From the NCBI GenBank assembly GCA_963785155.1, contig CAWAUB010000009.1, positions 1-64,000 of the forward strand: a stretch of 64,000 nucleotides of DNA, in the 5' to 3' direction. Below the pieces are notes generated by a model that worked only from the letters and a program-made list of their open reading frames with translations, was not told where the DNA came from and searched no databases. The translations under genes and the position numbers were made by a program. Below are positions 60,064 through 64,000 of the stretch, piece by piece. This DNA comes from DASUSH01 sp963785155. GTDB lineage: Bacteria; Actinomycetota; Thermoleophilia; Solirubrobacterales; 70-9. The first letter of the stretch is position 1. Every line of letters begins with the position of its first letter.

Positions 60064-61338
60064 CTACCCGAAGATTGCCAGGTGGACGAGACCGCCGGCG
60101 AAGCCGAGGACGGCTCCGTGCAGATAGAGGAGCCACTCGTCCTCGCGCATCGCGGTCCGGAGCATCTCCGAGAAGTCGTCCGGCGGCATCTCGCGGATCC
60201 GCTCGGCGATCAGCTTGCGCACCCTCTCGCCCTGTTCCTTCGTGAACTCCGGATCGGTCATCGGGGTGATCGCGTACTCGACGGACTCGACCGCGACCGC
60301 CTCGCGGATCGCGTCGTACTCCTTGCCGCCGACGGCTGCACGCACCGCGAACCGGGGCCTGCCGACCGCGCGGTCGAGCGCGGGCCTCAGCGCGGTCTCG
60401 ATCATCTGCCTGGTGCGGTCCGACCGGGGGCCGTGCAGCAGCTCCCGGCCGATATTGGAGATCGTCACGACCTCGTCGGCGACGGCGCCTGCGTAGATGT
60501 CACCCGCCTCCGCCTGCCGCCGCAGGAAGAGCCCCTGGAGCTTGAAGGGCCCGACCTTCCTCGGCCGCACGGGCTCGAAGATCATCCAGATCCCCAGGAG
60601 GTTCGTGACGTAGCCGATGATCACGCCGGAGATCGGCAGCAGCCACCACTCGTGGAAAACGATCTCCGTCAGGATCGCCGTGGGGATCCCGAGGATGAAG
60701 CCGAAGAAGAAGCCGAAGTTGACGATGAACTTCAACTCCTTCGTCCCGATGTCGCGAAAGATCTGGTTGGCGATCTCCGGCTCCTCCTCGAAGCGGCGGA
60801 TCACCATCAGCTTGATGTCGAGCAGCTGATCGATGTGATTGCCGATCTGGTCGGTGACCGAGCGGACGATTTCGGGCAATTGCTCCTGGACGCGAGCATG
60901 GACGCCCTCGCGAACCCGCGGCGGCAGGTCGTTCCAGAGCTGCGGGTGCTCGCGCTCCATGATCCGCTCGACGACGTCGTGGATGTCGCGCCGTGAGGTG
61001 ACGAGGATGTGCTCGGCGATCTTCTCCGGCTCGAGCTGGTCGTAGAAGTCCTTCGGGCTGCCGAGCTTCGCGATCCCCTTGTCGACCGCGATCGAGCCCA
61101 TCTTCGCCGCCCGCGAAGGGATGATCCCCTGCCAGCCGATCCCGCCCTGCATGACGCCGGGAATCTGCTGGATCTTGCGCGGCAGGAGGCGCGAGAGCTC
61201 GCCGAGCAGCGGTAACCGCGCGCCGCGAAAGCGCACGGGCTGGAAGAGCATGATCACCCCGCTCCAGTTCGTGACGTAGCCGATCGCGCCCGTGAAGAAC
61301 GGCACGCTGATCACGCTGACCCAGTCGATCTCTTCCAT
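60064..61338 (-). CDS. DUF445 family membrane protein
   Basis: A 424-residue protein. An N-terminal membrane segment (SVISVPFFTGAIGYVTNWSG) recurs in a second copy late in the protein (LPISGVIIGYVTNLLGIWMI), the internal repeat typical of DUF445. Between them are helical segments with DIHDVVERIMEREHPQLWND and DIKLMVIRRFEEEPEIANQI. A final hydrophobic end reads LYLHGAVLGFAGGLVHLAIF. The family occurs in many bacteria as a likely membrane-anchored scaffold, with no known reaction. The ATG is at 61338. It precedes the acyl-CoA dehydrogenase by zero bases and could share its transcript. Confidence 0.82.
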   Translation of the reverse strand: MEEIDWVSVISVPFFTGAIGYVTNWSGVIMLFQPVRFRGARLPLLGELSRLLPRKIQQIPGVMQGGIGWQGIIPSRAAKMGSIAVDKGIAKLGSPKDFYDQLEPEKIAEHILVTSRRDIHDVVERIMEREHPQLWNDLPPRVREGVHARVQEQLPEIVRSVTDQIGNHIDQLLDIKLMVIRRFEEEPEIANQIFRDIGTKELKFIVNFGFFFGFILGIPTAILTEIVFHEWWLLPISGVIIGYVTNLLGIWMIFEPVRPRKVGPFKLQGLFLRRQAEAGDIYAGAVADEVVTISNIGRELLHGPRSDRTRQMIETALRPALDRAVGRPRFAVRAAVGGKEYDAIREAVAVESVEYAITPMTDPEFTKEQGERVRKLIAERIREMPPDDFSEMLRTAMREDEWLLYLHGAVLGFAGGLVHLAIFG

Positions 61339-61403
61339 CCCCCGGCAAGCCTATGTGCGCAGGCGTACAACGGGTGCTGGTTGCCGCCGATACCTTGAGA
61401 CGG

Positions 61404-62093
61404 GTGAGCGAACCCGCGCTCGTCTCGGCAGAGGGCCTTTCCAGGATCTATGGCAGCGGCGACGCCGCCGTGCGCGCGATCGATGGCGTCTCGGTCGGCT
61501 TTCCGGCGGGGCGCTTCGCCGCGATCATGGGGCCCTCGGGGTCGGGCAAGTCGACGCTGATGCACTGCCTGGCCGGGCTCGACCGGCCGACCTCCGGGAC
61601 CGTCCGGATCGATGGGACAGACCTCGGTCCGCTCGACGACGCGAAGCTGACCGAGCTGCGCCGCGACAAGGTCGGCTTCGTCTTCCAGTTCTTCAACCTG
61701 CTTCCCGTCCTCTCCGCGGAGGAGAACATCCTCCTGCCGCTCTCGCTGGCCGGCCGCAAGCCCGACCGTGAGCGCTTCGACCGCCTGATCGACGCCATCG
61801 GCCTGAGCGACCGGCTCGACCATCGCCCGGCCGAGCTCTCGGGAGGACAGCAGCAGAGGGTCGCGATCGCGCGGGCGCTCGTCTCCGCCCCGGCGGTCGT
61901 CTTCGCCGACGAGCCCACCGGCAACCTCGATTCGCACTCGAGCGAGGAGGTGCTGGCGCTGCTTCGCCGCGCGGTCGACGAGTTCGGCCAGACGATCGTC
62001 ATGGTCACCCACGACCAGGCCGCGGCAGCCGTCGCCGATCGCACCGTCGTCCTCGTCGACGGGCAGATCTCGAGCGACTCCGCAGCGTCGTGA
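61404..62093 (+). CDS. ABC transporter ATP-binding protein (LolD/MacB type)
   Basis: A 229-residue ATPase. Walker A is GPSGSGKSTLMHCLAGLDRP, the Q-loop is VGFVFQFFNLLPVLSAEEN, the signature is ELSGGQQQRVAIARALVSAP, Walker B is VVFADEPTGNLDSHSSEEV and the H-loop is MVTHDQAAAA. TGNLDS is the marker of MacB/LolD/FtsE-like mechanotransmission ATPases. GTG at 61404 (SEPALVSAEGLSRIYGSGD) is preferred to an ATG at 61353, which adds a poorly conserved head. Its stop overlaps the GTG of the permease (GTGA). It energises an export or lipid-handling system with the FtsX-like subunit. Confidence 0.92.
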   Translation: MSEPALVSAEGLSRIYGSGDAAVRAIDGVSVGFPAGRFAAIMGPSGSGKSTLMHCLAGLDRPTSGTVRIDGTDLGPLDDAKLTELRRDKVGFVFQFFNLLPVLSAEENILLPLSLAGRKPDRERFDRLIDAIGLSDRLDHRPAELSGGQQQRVAIARALVSAPAVVFADEPTGNLDSHSSEEVLALLRRAVDEFGQTIVMVTHDQAAAAVADRTVVLVDGQISSDSAAS

Positions 62094-64000
62094 CCCGGAT
62101 CGCGCTCCGCTACCTCTGGGCGCGCAAGCTCCGGACCGCGCTCACCTCGATCGCGATCGTCCTCGGGGTGATGATGGTGACCGGGACCTACGTCCTCACC
62201 GACACGATCGACAGCTCGTTCGAGGACATCTTCACCGAGTCGAACGAGAACGTCGACGCGATCATCACCTCGCGCGAGGCGATCGATGCCGAGGACAACT
62301 CCGAGCCGCCGATCCCCGCGAGCCTGCTGGCAAAGGTGCAGCGGACCGAGGGGGTCGAGGTCGCCGAGGGCGGGATCTCCGATCCCCAGGTCGCGATCAT
62401 CGGCGCCGACGGCGAGCCCACCGGCGGCAGCGGCGCGCCGACGTTCGCCTTCTCGGCCGGCGGCGAGCTCTTCGACCCACTCACCTACGAGGGTGCCAAG
62501 CCCGCCGCCGACGACGAGGTGGTGGTCGACAAGCAGACCGCCGACGCGGAGGGCTTCGAGATCGGCGACACGGTGACCATCGCCGGCAAGGAGGAGGCGC
62601 GGGACTACACGCTCGTCGGCACAGCGACCCTCGGCGAGGTCGACTCCTTCGGCGGCGCGAGCATCGCCGTGTTGACGCTGCCCGAGGCCCGCCGGGTGAC
62701 CGGTAAGGAGGACGAGTTCGACCAGATCTCGGTGGCCGCCGCCGAAGGGGTGGAGCCGGACGACCTTGTGCGAAACCTGGGGGCCGTGCTGCCGGGCGAC
62801 GTGCAGGCGGAGACCGGAGCCGAGAACGTCGAGTCCCAGCGTGACGACATCGCCGAGTTCCTGGGCTTCCTGCAGGGGGCACTGCTCACGTTCGCCAGCG
62901 TGATCCTGTTCGTCGCCGCCTTCCTGATCTTCAACACATTCTCGATCGTCGTCGCCCAGCGCACCCGCGAGTTCGGGATGCTGCGGGCGATGGGCGCCAA
63001 ACGGCGCCAGATAGTCACCTCCGTCGTGCTGGAGGCGACCCTGATCGGCATCGTCGCCTCGGCGATCGGCTTCGGGCTCGGGTACCTCTTCGCCGCCGAC
63101 GCCCTCGGCGCCATCTTCAAGGCGGTCGGGATCGACCTGCCGCTCTCCGGGAGCGTGCTCGAGCTGCGCACGGTGATCGTCGCCTTCCTGGTCGGCGTCG
63201 TGATCACCGTCCTCGCCGCCCTCGTCCCAGCCGTGCGCGCGACCCGCGTGCCCCCCGTGGCTGCGCTCCACGAGGGCGCCGTCCTGGAGACCCCACGCCA
63301 GTCCCGCCGCCGGGGCCTGCTCGGCATCGCGCTGACCGCCATCGGAGTTCTCGCTGTGGTGCTCGGCCTCGCGGGCACCCTCGCGGAGGGTTTCGTCGGC
63401 GCCGGCGTCGGGATCACCTTCCTCGGCGTGGCGCTGCTCAGCTCGCGATTCGTCCGGCCGCTGGCGTCGCTCGTCGGGCGGCCGCTCGAGCGGGTGCGGG
63501 GGATCTCCGGCCGGCTGGCGCGTGAGAACGCGGTTCGCAACCCGGCTCGCACCGCCTCCACAGCGGCGGCGCTGATGATCGGCCTCGCGCTCGTGTCCTT
63601 CGTCGCCGTCTTCGCCGCCGGACTGCGCGGCTCGATCGATGACGCGATCGACAAGGTCTTCGCCAGCGACCTGATCCTCGCCCATACCGACGGCTTCTCG
63701 GACATCCCGCTCCGGGTGGGCGAGGAGGTCGAGGGGATCGACGGGATCGCGACCGTATCCCCGTATCGGTACACGCAGAGCCGCGTCCGCGAGGAGGGCG
63801 ACGAAGGATTCCTCTCGCTGGTGGACCCGGAAACGGTCAGCGACGTGCTCGCGTTCGACTGGGTCGAAGGCTCACCCGAGGTTCTCGCCGGGCTCGACCC
63901 GGCGGATGCGGCGATCGACGCGAAGTGGGGGCGCGAAAACGGGATCGGCCTCGGCGACACGTTCGAGGCGACGACCTCGTCGGGCGAGAAGATCAACTAC
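62090..64000 (+). CDS. FtsX/MacB-like ABC transporter permease, C-terminus beyond window
   Basis: 637 codons are visible with no stop. The first membrane helix follows RIALRYLWARKLRTALTSIA and is followed by a large extracellular MacB-like periplasmic domain (about 45-260). The FtsX transmembrane block is LFVAAFLIFNTFSIVVAQRT, then REFGMLRAMGAKRRQIVTSV and LIGIVASAIGFGLGYLFA. A second FtsX half begins with SGRLARENAVRNPARTASTA. The double-FtsX arrangement is typical of large actinobacterial export permeases of about 850 residues. The substrate is unknown. The GTG start overlaps the ATPase stop, so the pair is an operon. Confidence 0.9.
   Translation, partial: MTRIALRYLWARKLRTALTSIAIVLGVMMVTGTYVLTDTIDSSFEDIFTESNENVDAIITSREAIDAEDNSEPPIPASLLAKVQRTEGVEVAEGGISDPQVAIIGADGEPTGGSGAPTFAFSAGGELFDPLTYEGAKPAADDEVVVDKQTADAEGFEIGDTVTIAGKEEARDYTLVGTATLGEVDSFGGASIAVLTLPEARRVTGKEDEFDQISVAAAEGVEPDDLVRNLGAVLPGDVQAETGAENVESQRDDIAEFLGFLQGALLTFASVILFVAAFLIFNTFSIVVAQRTREFGMLRAMGAKRRQIVTSVVLEATLIGIVASAIGFGLGYLFAADALGAIFKAVGIDLPLSGSVLELRTVIVAFLVGVVITVLAALVPAVRATRVPPVAALHEGAVLETPRQSRRRGLLGIALTAIGVLAVVLGLAGTLAEGFVGAGVGITFLGVALLSSRFVRPLASLVGRPLERVRGISGRLARENAVRNPARTASTAAALMIGLALVSFVAVFAAGLRGSIDDAIDKVFASDLILAHTDGFSDIPLRVGEEVEGIDGIATVSPYRYTQSRVREEGDEGFLSLVDPETVSDVLAFDWVEGSPEVLAGLDPADAAIDAKWGRENGIGLGDTFEATTSSGEKINY

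Overview
The window is a high-GC chromosomal segment that reads like a member of the Actinobacteria. Its gene content fits the Thermoleophilia/Solirubrobacterales best: F420-type LLM oxidoreductases, a lysyl-tRNA synthetase fused to an MprF-type domain, SigB/SigF-type sigma factor with a STAS protein, DUF6328, SpoIIM-like and Rpf-like proteins, and a c-di-AMP riboswitch on a cell-wall hydrolase. That placement is inference. No rRNA, tRNA or CRISPR array was seen.

Layout. 1-17 kb: protease tail, tandem DUF2294 genes, Crp-like regulator, DMT and amino-acid transporters, the LysRS-MprF fusion, an LLM oxidoreductase, a ferritin-like protein, a sigma factor, an MFS transporter with a DNA-binding-like tail, DUF6328-STAS and an aldehyde dehydrogenase. 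16-24 kb: lipoprotein and ZIP transporter (divergent), LLM oxidoreductase, PepSY protein, a two-component system and cydAB. Copies of an 11-bp-period GATGAGA direct repeat sit upstream of the lipoprotein/ZIP pair, the PepSY gene and the regulator/cydAB pair, which suggests one regulon. 24-31 kb: chrA, sulfatase, a SRPBCC/NmrA-like operon and polyphosphate kinase. 31-38 kb: a large secreted beta-helix protein, two CHAD proteins, exopolyphosphatase, TIM-barrel protein, class III cyclase and a PfkB kinase. 38.9-45 kb: phoU-pstBACS, a receiver-less PhoB-like DNA-binding protein, a zinc-finger protein and a PhoB-like regulator, with three PHO-box-like direct repeats. 45-48.4 kb: uppP, a small membrane protein and a secreted S15-type hydrolase. 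48.48-51.50 kb: an inverted-repeat-bounded element with a broken IS1595-type transposase and a MerR/DUF433-PIN toxin-antitoxin cargo. 51.5-64 kb: c-di-AMP riboswitch and M23 peptidase, two enoyl-CoA hydratases, DUF559 and HD proteins, SpoIIM-like protein, Rpf-like transglycosylase with a structured leader, CDP-alcohol phosphotransferase, metallophosphoesterase, acyl-CoA dehydrogenase, DUF445 protein and an ABC exporter cut by the window end.

Common themes are phosphate/polyphosphate homeostasis (ppk, CHAD x2, ppx, phoU, pst, PhoB-like proteins) and cell-envelope maintenance (MprF domain, UppP, M23, Rpf, CRP-like palindromes).

Many genes carry single-nucleotide frameshifts, clustered at 17.6-25, 32.7-38.2 and 46.7-53.8 kb. 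Most look like sequence errors in otherwise conserved genes. For these I give the full gene span and say where the frame breaks. Gene-free stretches over about 300 bp are few. 7681-7956 holds nothing recognisable. 49781-50132 holds only a doubtful membrane ORF. 51358-51703 holds the element's right inverted repeat and the riboswitch.
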